A program made the translations under genes and the position numbers. The notes under the pieces are model-generated. The model saw only the letters and a program-made list of their open reading frames with translations, was not told where the DNA came from and ran no database searches. Positions 53,232 to 61,429 of a DNA stretch of 64,000 bases are shown here, piece by piece (position 1 is the first letter of the stretch; each line of letters begins with the position of its first letter). This DNA comes from Gammaproteobacteria bacterium (GTDB lineage Bacteria > Pseudomonadota > Gammaproteobacteria > HK1): assembly GCA_022824305.1 (NCBI GenBank), contig JAJEAD010000020.1, forward strand, positions 83,272-147,271, given 5' to 3'.

Positions 53232-53599
53232 GTCGCAGCCATGGCCCCACGTGCGACTCCACTCCGACGGGGCGTTGGCCGCCATGTTTCACCGCTTTCC
53301 TGCTGCGGACACGGATCTGCCGACATGGACTGCGCTGAAGCGCGCCTCAAGGGCGTCCGAATCCGCTCCCAGCGGATTGGTGAACGCGGCCAGGGGAGCG
53401 GAAAGGGCCAGCATGGAATTGCTCATGCGGCGCATCGTAGCGTCTTCGCCCCGGCCGCCGGTACCGGCAGCGCAATGCCCGCTGCCGCAGGTCGCAAGCG
53501 TGCTGCCGGGACGCCGTGAGCAGCGCCGCGCCGCACCAGGACCAACTCCGGTTAAAGTGCGCGCTTCCCCGGCCCCGCGACATCGGGAGGAAAGAGAGC
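53232..53599. other. Intergenic region with a dispersed short repeat
   Basis: 368 bases between divergent genes. 53284-53319 (ATGTTTCACCGCTTTCCTGC... on the plus strand) recurs with five differences in 36 bases at 63705-63740. Both begin an MxHRFPAAD reading frame that is not otherwise convincing. The region should hold the promoters of the DUF3047 and LLM genes; none stands out. Confidence 0.45.
53284..53319 (+). repeat. Dispersed repeat copy 1 (partner at 63705-63740)
   Basis: 36 bases agreeing at 31 positions with 63705-63740, including TTTCCTGCTGCGGAC in both. Each copy starts with ATG and encodes M(F/S)HRFPAAD, but the following codons differ completely, so the shared unit is the DNA element, not a gene. 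Confidence 0.6.
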
Positions 53600-54487
53600 A
53601 TGCGGATCGGAATGGTCTTTCCCCAGGCCGAGATCGGCCCCGACCCCGGAGCGGTCCGGGCGGTCGCGCAGGCGGCGGAGGAGCTCGGCTACGCGCATCT
53701 CCTCGCCTACGACCACGTTCTCGGCGCGGACTTGCGCAATCGCCCGGACTTCCGCGGCCCCTACACCTCCGATTCGCTCTTCCACGAGGTCTTCGTGCTC
53801 TTCGGCTACCTCGCCGGTGTCACGGAGCGCCTCGAGCTCGTGAGCGGAGTCATCATCCTGCCCCAGCGCCAGACCGCGCTCGTCGCCAAGCAGGCGGCGG
53901 AGGTCGACGTCCTGAGCGGCGGCAGGCTCCGCCTCGGCGTCGGGGTGGGCTGGAACGAGGTCGAGTTCACCGGCCTCAACGAGAACTTCCGCAACCGGGG
54001 CCGGCGCTGCGAGGAGCAGATAGCGCTGATGCGAGCGCTCTGGACCGAGAAGGTCGTCGACTTCGAGGGCCGGTGGCACCGGATCCCCGAGGCGGGGATC
54101 AACCCGCTTCCCGTGCAGCGCCCGATTCCGGTCTGGATCGGCGGCTACGTCGCCGCGACCATGGACCGCATCGGCCGCATGGGCGACGGCTGGTTTCCGG
54201 AGTCGCAGGACAGCGAGGCTCCCGGGGCGAAAGTGAAGGCCGACCTCGAGCTCATCGCCCGCGCCGCGCGGGCCGCGGGCCGGGACCCGGCGGAGATCGG
54301 CATGGAGGCGCGGATCCGCCTCGACCGGGTGCCCCGTGACGAGTGGAGCGCCCTGGTCGAGGAGTGGCGCGCGCTCGGCGCCACCCACCTCTCCGTCATC
54401 ACCGCGGACGAAGGCCACGACGCGGCCGGTCACATCCGCTTCCTGCGGGAGTTCGCGGAAGCCGTGGATCTCGGAGCCGCGCGGTGA
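53600..54487 (+). CDS. LLM-class F420/flavin-dependent oxidoreductase
   Basis: 295 residues. ATG 53600 has a GGGAGGA ribosome site nine bases upstream. Family marks are RIGMVFPQAEIG, AEELGYAHLLAYDHVLGAD, ERLELVSGVIILPQRQTALVAKQAAEVDVLSGGRLRLGVGVGWNEVEF and RPIPVWIGGYVAATMDRIGRMGDGW. It is of the TIGR03619/'F420-dependent' type. The stop overlaps the next gene's GTG by four bases. The following small gene resembles a dimethylformamidase subunit, so an N-alkyl or amide substrate is possible (inference). Confidence 0.88.
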   Translation: MRIGMVFPQAEIGPDPGAVRAVAQAAEELGYAHLLAYDHVLGADLRNRPDFRGPYTSDSLFHEVFVLFGYLAGVTERLELVSGVIILPQRQTALVAKQAAEVDVLSGGRLRLGVGVGWNEVEFTGLNENFRNRGRRCEEQIALMRALWTEKVVDFEGRWHRIPEAGINPLPVQRPIPVWIGGYVAATMDRIGRMGDGWFPESQDSEAPGAKVKADLELIARAARAAGRDPAEIGMEARIRLDRVPRDEWSALVEEWRALGATHLSVITADEGHDAAGHIRFLREFAEAVDLGAAR

Positions 54488-54834
54488 GCGTCCTCGACTG
54501 CCACGCCACCCCGCTCGATCCCTCGCGCACCGATCTCGCGAGGGAGTTCCGCGCCCGGCCCTTCGGCGTGCACTCGCCGGAGCTCCAGGTGCTGCTCAAT
54601 CGCATGCGCAGCCTGCCCGTCGACGGCAAGCACGTGCTGATCACGGTGCGCCCGGGGGACGAGTGGATGCTGGGACGGATCTACCGCGACCCCCCGCGCG
54701 TGGAGAAGCTCCCCGAGCACCGCTTCCGCAGCATGGCCGAAGCGGAGTGGTTCGTGTTCAAGCTGCGCTGGCGCGCGCTCTGCGGCGAGGAGCTCCGCCT
54801 CGAGGAGGAAGAGGCGGGGCACGGCGAAGGATGA
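54484..54834 (+). CDS. N,N-dimethylformamidase small (alpha) subunit-like protein
   Basis: 116 residues, GTG start overlapping the LLM stop. The body (FRARPFGVHSPELQVLLNRMRSLP, then GKHVLITVRPGDEWMLGRI, LPEHRFRSMAEAEWFVFKLR) follows what I recall of DmfA1, the small subunit of DMFase: an FG..SP.LQ helix, P..GK, an EW strand, F...EEA helix. DMFase hydrolyses dimethylformamide to dimethylamine and formate using a large DmfA2 subunit. The next frame begins like DmfA2 but ends after 45 codons. The small subunit may therefore be an orphan or work with a large subunit encoded elsewhere. Confidence 0.6.
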   Translation: MSVLDCHATPLDPSRTDLAREFRARPFGVHSPELQVLLNRMRSLPVDGKHVLITVRPGDEWMLGRIYRDPPRVEKLPEHRFRSMAEAEWFVFKLRWRALCGEELRLEEEEAGHGEG

Positions 54835-54968
54835 CGCGTTTCCCGGGAATCCCCGACTGGTGGAGCGCCGCTCCCGGAGAGCGGGTGCGCTTCATGGCGA
54901 GCAGCGAGGACGCCGCCGGGTACCGGGGCGACATTGCGACTGGAAATGCCAGGAGGAAGATGAAGTGA
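54831..54968 (+). pseudogene. 5' remnant of a dimethylformamidase large-subunit gene
   Basis: An ATG overlapping the small-subunit stop (ATGA) opens 45 codons. Residues 8-33 (PDWWSAAPGERVRFMASSED, then AAGYRGDI) look like the N-terminal beta-sandwich start of DMFase large subunits (S.A.GE..RF..S). After GDI the sequence switches to unrelated GNARRKMK and stop, running into the ribosome site of the SDR gene. An internal deletion joining the gene's beginning to the SDR upstream region explains this best. Confidence 0.55.
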
Positions 54969-55726
54969 TCAGCGCAGACCTCGAGGGCCGGAAGGCCCTC
55001 GTCACCGGCGGCGCCTCCGGGATCGGCCTCGGAACCGTCGAGCTCTTCGCCCGCAGCGGCGCCACGGTGGCCGTCAACGACCTCGCGGGCAACCCCCGCC
55101 TCGAAGAGGCGGTGGAGCGCCTGCGCGGCGAGGGGCTCTCGGTCCTCGCCGCGCCCGGCGACGTCGGCGACCCGGAAGGGGCGCGCGCGATGGTGGAGGC
55201 GGCGGCCCGGGCCATGGGCGGGCTCGACTACCTCATCAACAACGCGGGCACTCCCGGCACCTCGCGCACCATCCCGCAGAGCGACCTGGACCGCTTCACC
55301 GAAGAGTTCTGGCAGCGCCTGCTCTCGGTCAACCTGCTCGGGCCCTTCCGATGCACCCATGCCGCGGCCCCCTGGCTCCGGGCGGCGCACGGCGCCGTCG
55401 TCAACACCTCCTCCTCCTCGGGCTTCACGGGCGGCGGGAGCAGCCTCCCCTACAGCGCGACCAAGGCGGCGCTCATCAACATGACCAAGGAGCTCGCCCG
55501 CGCGCTGGGCCCCGAGGTGCGGGTCAACGCGATCGCGCCCGGCATGGTGGAGTCGAACTGGCAGTGCAGGTTCAGCGACGAGCAGATAGCGGCGGAGATC
55601 GGCAACTCCGCCCTGCGCCGCCGCGGCACCCCCGTCGACTACGCCGAAGTCATGCTCTTTCTCTGCGCCGGAGCCGCCTACGTCACCGGGCACACCATCG
55701 TCGTCACCGGCGGCAGCCTGATGTAG
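54965..55726 (+). CDS. Short-chain dehydrogenase/reductase (SDR)
   Basis: 253-residue classical SDR with GTG start and an AGGAGGA ribosome site. Cofactor motif TGGASGIGLG, NNAG (INNAGTPG), catalytic Ser in NTSSSSGF, Tyr-x-x-x-Lys in YSATKAAL and the C-terminal GHTIVVTGGSLM. Residue Asp59-type acidic position after the second strand (VAVNDLAG) suggests NAD(H) preference. Follows the DMFase-like genes; whether it shares their pathway is unclear because of the deletion directly upstream. Confidence 0.93.
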   Translation: MISADLEGRKALVTGGASGIGLGTVELFARSGATVAVNDLAGNPRLEEAVERLRGEGLSVLAAPGDVGDPEGARAMVEAAARAMGGLDYLINNAGTPGTSRTIPQSDLDRFTEEFWQRLLSVNLLGPFRCTHAAAPWLRAAHGAVVNTSSSSGFTGGGSSLPYSATKAALINMTKELARALGPEVRVNAIAPGMVESNWQCRFSDEQIAAEIGNSALRRRGTPVDYAEVMLFLCAGAAYVTGHTIVVTGGSLM

Positions 55727-55769
55727 GCGGGCGCGGCGCGGTCCGGACAACCGCGGGGAGGAATGCACG

Positions 55770-56018
55770 GTGGAAATCGGCGCCCTGTTGATCGAGGCCC
55801 TCGGCGTCGTCGCGATCACCATCATGGTGGGGAGCTACGCGCTGGAGGAGCGCCACTCCTGCTGGGTGCTGGTCTTCTCCTTCGGCTGCGCCCTGGCCGC
55901 GCTCTACGCCCTGCTGATCGGTTCGCTCCCCTTCCTCATCGCGGAAGGCATCTGGGCCGCCATCGCGTTCAAGCGCTGGCGGCGCGCCTACGCCCGGCGG
56001 GTCGGAAAGCAGCGCTGA
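55770..56018 (+). CDS. Small membrane protein (CBU_0592-like)
   Basis: 82 residues, GTG start with a GGGGAGGA site. Three hydrophobic segments are visible (LLIEALGVVAITIMVGSYAL, CWVLVFSFGCALAALYALLIG, LPFLIAEGIWAAIAF) followed by a basic tail. The pattern resembles the CBU_0592 family of short inner-membrane proteins, function unknown. It lies between the SDR and the YeeE/YedE transporter on the same strand. Confidence 0.7.
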   Translation: MEIGALLIEALGVVAITIMVGSYALEERHSCWVLVFSFGCALAALYALLIGSLPFLIAEGIWAAIAFKRWRRAYARRVGKQR

Positions 56019-56053
56019 AGCCGGCGAGAGGACGGGGAGGAGGTGCCGCATCG

Positions 56054-57079
56054 ATGTACGAGTCGCTGGGATTCGAAGCGTTGACGCCGCTCGCCGCATC
56101 CGTCGGCCTGGGACTGGTCCTCGGCGGCGCCTACGGCGCGCTCGCGCAGCGCAGCGCCTTCTGCCTGCGCCGCAGCCTCGTCGGGCCGTGGAGCGAGTGC
56201 CTGCCGGCGCTCGGAGTCTGGGTGATGGCGCTGGCAACCGCCGTCGCGGGCACCCGGCTGGCGGTCGTCTCGAGCCTCGTCTCCTTCGAGGCGCACCGCT
56301 TTCTCGCGCCCGACTTGCCCGTCGCCTCCGCGCTGCTGGGGGGAGCGCTCTTCGGGGCCGGCATGATGCTCACGGGAGGCTGCGCATCGCGCCTCACGGT
56401 GCTGGTCGGCGCGGGAAACCTGCGCGCGCTGCTCGTCCTGATCGTCTTCGCGGTCACCGCGCTGGCGACCATGAGGGGGGTCCTGGCGCCGCTGCGCGAG
56501 GGGCTGGGCGAGGCGACCGTGCACGGCGGAAAGGCGGCTGCGCTCGCGGCGCTTCCCGGCGGCGAGCTCTGGCCGCTCGGCCTCGCGATCGCGGCGGCGC
56601 TCTTTGCGCTCCGCTCCGGGGCGCGGCCCTCCCACCTGGCGATGGCGGGCGGAATCGGTCTGCTGGTGCCGCTCGGCTGGGTCGGAACGGGGTTCCTGCT
56701 CCTCGACGACTTCGACCCGATTCCCCTGCAGTCCCTGAGCTTCACCGCTCCGACGGCCGACACCCTGTTCTGGACGGTGGCGGCCACCGCGATTCCGGCC
56801 GGCTTCGGCACCGGCCTGGTGGCGGGGGTCCTGGCCGGCAGCCTGGGCGCGGCGCTCGTGGCCGGCGAGTTCCGATGGGAGAGTCTGGAGAGTCCCCGGC
56901 AGACCGGGCGCTACCTCGCCGGCGGCGTGATGATGGGCGTGGGCGGGGTGCTCGCGGGCGGCTGCACCGTTGGCGCCGGGCTCTCCGGCGTCTCCACCGC
57001 GAGCCTCGCCGCCCTGCTCGCGCTCGCCGCCATGGCCGTCTCCGCGCGGACGGTCGGAAAGCTCATCGCCGGCCGATAG
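56054..57079 (+). CDS. YeeE/YedE-family transporter (thiosulfate/sulfur uptake type)
   Basis: 341 residues, about nine to ten membrane helices. ATG 56054 has GGGGAGGAGG upstream; the longer open frame is not conserved-looking. Conserved Cys-containing loops are present: ALAQRSAFCLRRS, MLTGGCASRLTVLVGAGNLRALL and GGVLAGGCTVGAGLSGVST. In the thiosulfate importer YeeE/TsuA such Cys residues line the pore (family knowledge). It converges with a sulfide-dehydrogenase/SoxYZ cluster, which supports a role in sulfur uptake. Confidence 0.87.
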   Translation: MYESLGFEALTPLAASVGLGLVLGGAYGALAQRSAFCLRRSLVGPWSECLPALGVWVMALATAVAGTRLAVVSSLVSFEAHRFLAPDLPVASALLGGALFGAGMMLTGGCASRLTVLVGAGNLRALLVLIVFAVTALATMRGVLAPLREGLGEATVHGGKAAALAALPGGELWPLGLAIAAALFALRSGARPSHLAMAGGIGLLVPLGWVGTGFLLLDDFDPIPLQSLSFTAPTADTLFWTVAATAIPAGFGTGLVAGVLAGSLGAALVAGEFRWESLESPRQTGRYLAGGVMMGVGGVLAGGCTVGAGLSGVSTASLAALLALAAMAVSARTVGKLIAGR

Positions 57080-57141
57080 CCGCCGGGAGCGAGCGGCGGC
57101 GTATCCGCAGCGGAGCGGAGACGCCGCCGCCGGCAGGGTCC

Positions 57142-58428
57142 TCAGCCGAAGATGTCTCCGGATATCGCGGCGTACCAGTCGAGCGATTCCTCGTAGGTCG
57201 CCTTGCGGAGCTCCGCGCTCTCCCCGACCTCCGAGATGAAGCCGTCGGTCTTCGCGATCTTCTCGTCGGTCGCCTGGTAGGAGGCGCCGACCTTGACGCC
57301 GTCATCGGTGCCGATGAGCGACCAGCAGGTGTTGGAGAATCGGGCCGGAAACACGCTGGAATCGGTGAGCGCCCCGCGCACCGCCATCGCGCAGACCTTG
57401 GCCTGGCTGTTGGCGGAGAAGCCGGACTTCGGCATGTCGCCCTGCTGCGAAGCGTCGCCCAGCACGTGGATGTTCTCGTCCTCCCGGCTCTGCATGGTGT
57501 GCGCCACCACCGGCGCCCAGCCCGCCTCGTTGGTGATGCCGGCGAGCGCCGCAATGCGTCCCGCCTGCTGCGCCGGGATGACGTTGCACACGTCCACTTT
57601 GGTCGCCTCGCCGTCGATCACGACCTCCATCGCCTCGGGGCGCACCTCGACCTTGTCCCCGCCGAAGTCCGGGCCGACGCGCTCGACCATGCCCGCATAG
57701 TGCCGCTGCCAGCCGTCCTCGAAGAGCCCCTGCTTGGAGAACTTCTCCTTGGGATCGACGATGAGGATCTTCGCGCTCGGGTTGGACTGCTTGAGGACGT
57801 GGGCCACCATCGAGATCCGCTCGTAGGGCCCGGGAGGGCAGCGGAAGGGATTGGGCGGCGCGACCATGCAATAGACCCCGCCCTGCGGCATCGCCTCGAT
57901 CTGCGCCCGGAGAAGCTGGGTCTGCGATCCGGCCTTGTAGGCGTGCGGCATGCGGTTCTGCTGCGACAGGTCCCAGCCCGGAACGGAGCCCGGCCGGAAG
58001 TCGATGCCGGGCGCCAGCACGAGGCGGTCGTAGGCGAGGCTGCCTCCGCCCGCGAGTCCCACGCTGCGCGCGTCGCGGTCGACGGAGACCGCCCAGTCGT
58101 GCACGACGTTGATCCCGTGGCCGGCGGCGAGGGCGCCGTAGGTGTGCCCGATGGAGGCGAAGTCGCGGAAGCCGCCGATGTAGAGGTTCGAGAAGAAGCA
58201 GGAATAGTAGGTGCGGGTGGGCTCGACGAGCGTCACGTCCACCGCGCCCTTGGAGTCCCTGGCGATGTAGCGCGCCGCGGTGGCACCGCCGGCGCCGCCG
58301 CCCACGACCACGACGCGCGGGCGCGCCTGGCCGAGCACCGCCGGCGCGGTCAGCGCCGCCGACGTCGCGGCCGCGGTGGCAAGGAAGTGTCGCCGGCTCA
58401 GGCCACCGGTTCCGTTCGATTGGTTCAT
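57142..58428 (-). CDS. Sulfide dehydrogenase (flavocytochrome c) flavoprotein subunit, FccB/SoxF-like
   Basis: 428 residues from ATG 58428. The Tat signal LSRRHFLATAAATSAALTAP is followed by the FAD-binding fold RVVVVGGGAGGATAARYI. Redox-active Cys candidates occur in YYSCFFSNLYIGG and RCPPGPYERISMVA (NPFRCPPGP), the disulfide pair used for sulfide oxidation in FCSD. The C-terminal FCSD dimerisation region includes NTCWSLIG. The enzyme oxidises sulfide or acts on SoxY-bound sulfur in the periplasm. The cytochrome subunit is encoded 20 bases upstream. Confidence 0.9.
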   Translation of the reverse strand: MNQSNGTGGLSRRHFLATAAATSAALTAPAVLGQARPRVVVVGGGAGGATAARYIARDSKGAVDVTLVEPTRTYYSCFFSNLYIGGFRDFASIGHTYGALAAGHGINVVHDWAVSVDRDARSVGLAGGGSLAYDRLVLAPGIDFRPGSVPGWDLSQQNRMPHAYKAGSQTQLLRAQIEAMPQGGVYCMVAPPNPFRCPPGPYERISMVAHVLKQSNPSAKILIVDPKEKFSKQGLFEDGWQRHYAGMVERVGPDFGGDKVEVRPEAMEVVIDGEATKVDVCNVIPAQQAGRIAALAGITNEAGWAPVVAHTMQSREDENIHVLGDASQQGDMPKSGFSANSQAKVCAMAVRGALTDSSVFPARFSNTCWSLIGTDDGVKVGASYQATDEKIAKTDGFISEVGESAELRKATYEESLDWYAAISGDIFG

Positions 58429-58447
58429 CACGTGTGTACCTCCTGAA

Positions 58448-59182
58448 TCAGGGCTCGTCCGCGAGGTTGCGGAAGTGTACGGCGAGCGCCGCAATCTCCT
58501 CGTCCGACAGGCGTCCGGCGACGAGCTGCATGACGGGATGTGTCCTCTTCGCCCGCTTGTAGGCCTGCAAAGCTATCACGAAGTCCTCGAGCGGCCATCC
58601 CGTAATCGAGGGGATGCCCCGGTCGCTGCCGTCGTAGCGGTGGCAGGTGGTGCATTCGCCGGCAAGATAGGCGCCGTACTCCGGGTCCCCCGAAATGGTG
58701 AGGAGCTGCGGGTCGAGGCCGTACTCCTCGGGGGTGATGGTCGGCTCCGCCGGGGGAAGGTCGGAACCGGCGCCGGAAAAGCCGCGCAGCCACGCGAGAA
58801 GCTCGCCTCGCTCTTCCCGGTTCGCGAGCCCCGCGTAGCTCATGCGCGAGCCCGGCACGAATGCGTGGGGGTCGGCCAGGAACGCGTCGAGCGTCGCCTC
58901 GGTCCAGGTCAGGCCTCCGGCCCCCGCCGCCTTCATCGCGGGGGAGTAGGGAAACCCTTCGAGGGAAGCGGCCCGGCGGCCGAAGACATCGTTGAGGTGG
59001 GGGCCGATCCGGTGCTCCGCGCCCCGGCCCGCCTGGTGACAGCGCTTGCACTCGGCGTAGAGCGCCCCGCCCCGCCCGTCGTCCGCGCCCCAGGCGCCGG
59101 CGGTCGAGAGCAGCGCCAGCAGTCCCGCGGCGAGGGGTCGGGAAGGCGCCCGGGCCGCGGGGCCGGCGCGGCTAGGAAACAT
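58448..59182 (-). CDS. Dihaem cytochrome c, likely FCSD cytochrome subunit (FccA/SoxE-like)
   Basis: 244 residues with a signal peptide (PLAAGLLALLSTAGAWGA). Two haem-c sites, CKRCH (about residue 45) and CTTCH (about residue 180), each in its own cytochrome c domain. Met ligands are plausible in GSRMSYAGL and HPVMQLVAG. It would accept electrons from the FccB-like flavoprotein. It overlaps soxZ by 11 bases. The first domain resembles cytochrome c2-type (GPHLNDVFGRRA), the second FccA-type. Confidence 0.85.
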   Translation of the reverse strand: MFPSRAGPAARAPSRPLAAGLLALLSTAGAWGADDGRGGALYAECKRCHQAGRGAEHRIGPHLNDVFGRRAASLEGFPYSPAMKAAGAGGLTWTEATLDAFLADPHAFVPGSRMSYAGLANREERGELLAWLRGFSGAGSDLPPAEPTITPEEYGLDPQLLTISGDPEYGAYLAGECTTCHRYDGSDRGIPSITGWPLEDFVIALQAYKRAKRTHPVMQLVAGRLSDEEIAALAVHFRNLADEP

Positions 59183-59498
59183 CGATCCTTCGCTGCAGGC
59201 GGTACACCGCGCCGCCGTCCTCGACCCACTCGAACTCCAGCTCGCCCGACTCCGGAACGGACATCTCGAACTCGACGTAGGGATCGGCCGAGACCGCCGG
59301 TTCCAGGTCGACGGAGATCGCGACCTCGCCTTCGTATCGGACCACGAAGCGGTTGATGATCCGGCGGGGCACGGGGTTTCCGTCGCCGTCGTGGCGCAGC
59401 CCGGTGTGCATCGGGTGGGTGATCCGTGTCCGGACCCGGAAGGGGACGCCCGCCGTCACCGACTTCGGCAGCTTCACGCGCGGCTTGGGCTCGGCCAT
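59172..59498 (-). CDS. soxZ: Thiosulfate-oxidation carrier protein SoxZ
   Basis: 108 residues. The whole SoxZ pattern is visible: PRVKLPKSVTAGVPFRVRTRITHPMHTGLR, PRRIINRFVVRYEG, and SADPYVEFEMSVPESGELEFEWVED. It forms the SoxYZ heterodimer that carries sulfur intermediates on SoxY's C-terminal Cys. No signal peptide of its own, as usual (co-exported with SoxY by Tat). It is placed ten bases after soxY. Confidence 0.93.
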   Translation of the reverse strand: MAEPKPRVKLPKSVTAGVPFRVRTRITHPMHTGLRHDGDGNPVPRRIINRFVVRYEGEVAISVDLEPAVSADPYVEFEMSVPESGELEFEWVEDGGAVYRLQRRIDVS

Positions 59499-59508
59499 CG
59501 TCCCCTCC

Positions 59509-59928
59509 TCAGGCGCAGCCGCCCACCGTCACCGCGATCCGCCGCGAGGCCCGGCGAAAGGTGCCGTCCGCCACCTCCGCCACCGCGATCACGTTCTGGC
59601 TCTCGGCGAGCCGGATACGGATGGTGGCCGCGGGCGGCGCCAGCCTCCCGAACCTGAACTCGGCGACGTTCGGAAAGGGGTTCGCGTCGGCGAAGAGCGC
59701 GATGCGCCGAGCGCCCTCGGCCGCCACCCGCACCGGCACCGCACCGCCGTTGTCGGCGATCTCCGGCACCTCGAGGAGCACGCCGCCCTCCAGGGGCGCG
59801 GCCCCTCCCGAGAACCCGGCGATCGCCTCGGGCACGCCGTTCGAGGCCCGGGCGGCGGCGCCCGGGAGCAGGGCGATGGCGGCTCCCGCGGCGCCAAGCC
59901 TCAGTACTTCCCTTCGCGTCGGAGCCAT
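59509..59928 (-). CDS. soxY: Thiosulfate-oxidation carrier protein SoxY
   Basis: 139 residues from ATG 59928 (ATG 59949 in frame is an alternative). The Tat signal TRREVLRLGAAGAAIALLPG is followed by the SoxY core (LEVPEIADNGGAVPV, ADANPFPNVAEFRFG, RIRLAESQNVIAVAEVADGTF). The protein ends VGGCA; the classical swinging arm is GGCGG, so the carrier Cys is present with a shortened, Ala-ended tail. SoxB, SoxAX and SoxCD are not in the window. Confidence 0.9.
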   Translation of the reverse strand: MAPTRREVLRLGAAGAAIALLPGAAARASNGVPEAIAGFSGGAAPLEGGVLLEVPEIADNGGAVPVRVAAEGARRIALFADANPFPNVAEFRFGRLAPPAATIRIRLAESQNVIAVAEVADGTFRRASRRIAVTVGGCA

Positions 59929-60035
59929 GGTGCTGCCTGCTCCCGCCATCGGGGCAACGGGTTACCCGCTCACCATGGAGTCATTCCGCCCGCCGTTCAA
60001 GTGCCGAAGGATAACTTGTCGGCACCGGCACATGA

Positions 60036-60059
60036 CGGGCCGTTATCACGAACGGCCCG
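60036..60059. terminator. Stem-loop, possible terminator of the DMT transporter gene
   Basis: CGGGCCGTT (60036-60044) pairs perfectly with AACGGCCCG (60051-60059) around ATCACG. It lies 65 bases past the DMT gene's stop on the minus strand. No T-run follows, so termination is a guess; it could instead be an operator upstream of soxY. Confidence 0.35.
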
Positions 60060-60123
60060 GCGGGCGGGCCCGGTCTTCCCCTTGGGCAGCTCCCGCGGGC
60101 GCGGAACGGCGCGAGGCTCGAGC

Positions 60124-61023
60124 TCAAGTCTCGCGACGCGTGCTCTTCGCGGTATCGAGGCAGACCAGTGCGAGCGCCCCGACCAGGAAGAGCACCGCGA
60201 GCCACACCAGCGGCCCGTGGCGCTCCGAAAAGATGGCCATTCCCCAGGCGATGCCCGCGAAGAGAGCGACGAAGGTGCCGAAGGTGACCAGCACGCCGCC
60301 GGTGGTGCGGATCAGCCAGAAGTACATCAGGATCTCGAATACGCCGCAGAGCACGAAGACCACGATCGCGAGGTCCGCCACCGAGAACCCGATGCCGAAG
60401 GAGGCCGGGTCTCCGAAGACGAAGAAGAGGGGCAGGGTGAGGATCGCGGCGACGATCGCCTCCCCGAGCCCGAGCTCCAGCACCCCCAGACCCTTCGGCC
60501 AGCGCGCGGCGACATAGATCGACTCCACCCCGTAGGTGAGGGGCACGATCAACACCAGCAGCATCCACACGAGCGCGCCGTAGCCGGGCAGCTCGGCCTG
60601 GGGAGCCAGGACCAGCAACGCGGAGACGCACCCGAGCAGCATCGCCCCGATGCGAATCCTCGACACCGGCTCGGTCCGCAGCCCGATCGCCACCGCGAAG
60701 GTCGCGATCGGGGAGAGCGAGGCGAAGAGCGTGATGATGCCGGCCGGCAGGTGGGGAGCGGCGTACAGCGTCGAGCCCATCGGCAGGATGTAGCCGAGGA
60801 TGGCGATGATCACGAAGAAGACCAGGTTCTCCCGGGTGAAGCGGATGGCGCGGCCGCGCAGCGCAACGAGAATCGCGTACACCACGGAGATGAGCACGAG
60901 CGCCATCAGCAGCACGTTCAGCTCCGAGCGGCCGCTCTCCACCGCGAGCTTCAGCATCGCGAACTGAAGCCCCCAGATCGTGCCCATGAGCAGGAGGACG
61001 ATCAGTGGCAACCAGCGACGCAT
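60124..61023 (-). CDS. EamA/DMT-family transporter
   Basis: 299 residues, ten predicted membrane helices in two EamA repeats. The N-terminal MGTIWGLQFAMLKLAV is typical (W.. F...K). Also LGYILPMGSTLYAAPHLPAGIITLFASLSPIATF, the first-repeat end, and GGVLVTFGTFVALFAGIAWGMAIFSERHG in the second repeat. Exports or imports small metabolites (amino acids, nucleobases, quaternary amines in various members). It stands alone on the minus strand. Confidence 0.88.
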   Translation of the reverse strand: MRRWLPLIVLLLMGTIWGLQFAMLKLAVESGRSELNVLLMALVLISVVYAILVALRGRAIRFTRENLVFFVIIAILGYILPMGSTLYAAPHLPAGIITLFASLSPIATFAVAIGLRTEPVSRIRIGAMLLGCVSALLVLAPQAELPGYGALVWMLLVLIVPLTYGVESIYVAARWPKGLGVLELGLGEAIVAAILTLPLFFVFGDPASFGIGFSVADLAIVVFVLCGVFEILMYFWLIRTTGGVLVTFGTFVALFAGIAWGMAIFSERHGPLVWLAVLFLVGALALVCLDTAKSTRRET

Positions 61024-61150
61024 GACTCCCCCGATCAGCGGCGCCTGGCGGGAAGAATCGCCTTTCCGGGATGTTGGAGACGGAACGACACGGCGGAAGG
61101 CAGAGGGATATGACTGGACCGGCCCGATTTAATGTGGTAACAAAAAATTC

Positions 61151-61429
61151 ATGGCAGTCGAGTTCGACGAGGCGAAACGCAGGATCACCCTCGATGCCCG
61201 GGGACTCGACATGGCCCGAGCCGGCGAGGTTTTCGCAGGCGCAGCGCTGACCGTTGCGGACGACAGGAAGGACTACGGCGAGGATCGCTTCATCACCATC
61301 GGATTCCTGGACGGGAGTATGGTGATCCTCGTCTGGACTCCTCGCGACGGCGCGCATCGTATCATCAGCATGAGGAAAGCCAATGAACGGGAAAGAGCCC
61401 TCTACGCCCCGAGATTCGGACCCGGATGA
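61151..61429 (+). CDS. brnT: BrnT-family toxin
   Basis: 92-residue RelE-fold ribonuclease. BrnT pattern: VEFDEAKR start (usually F.WD..K...N..KHG), a central DDRKDYGEDRFITIGFLDG and the C-terminal RIISMRKANERERALY, which is very characteristic. The N-terminal K-H-G segment is degenerate (DARGLDM), so activity may be reduced. An AT-rich stretch (GTGGTAACAAAAAATTC) directly precedes the ATG and is probably the promoter region. brnA overlaps it by 47 bases. Confidence 0.87.
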   Translation: MAVEFDEAKRRITLDARGLDMARAGEVFAGAALTVADDRKDYGEDRFITIGFLDGSMVILVWTPRDGAHRIISMRKANERERALYAPRFGPG

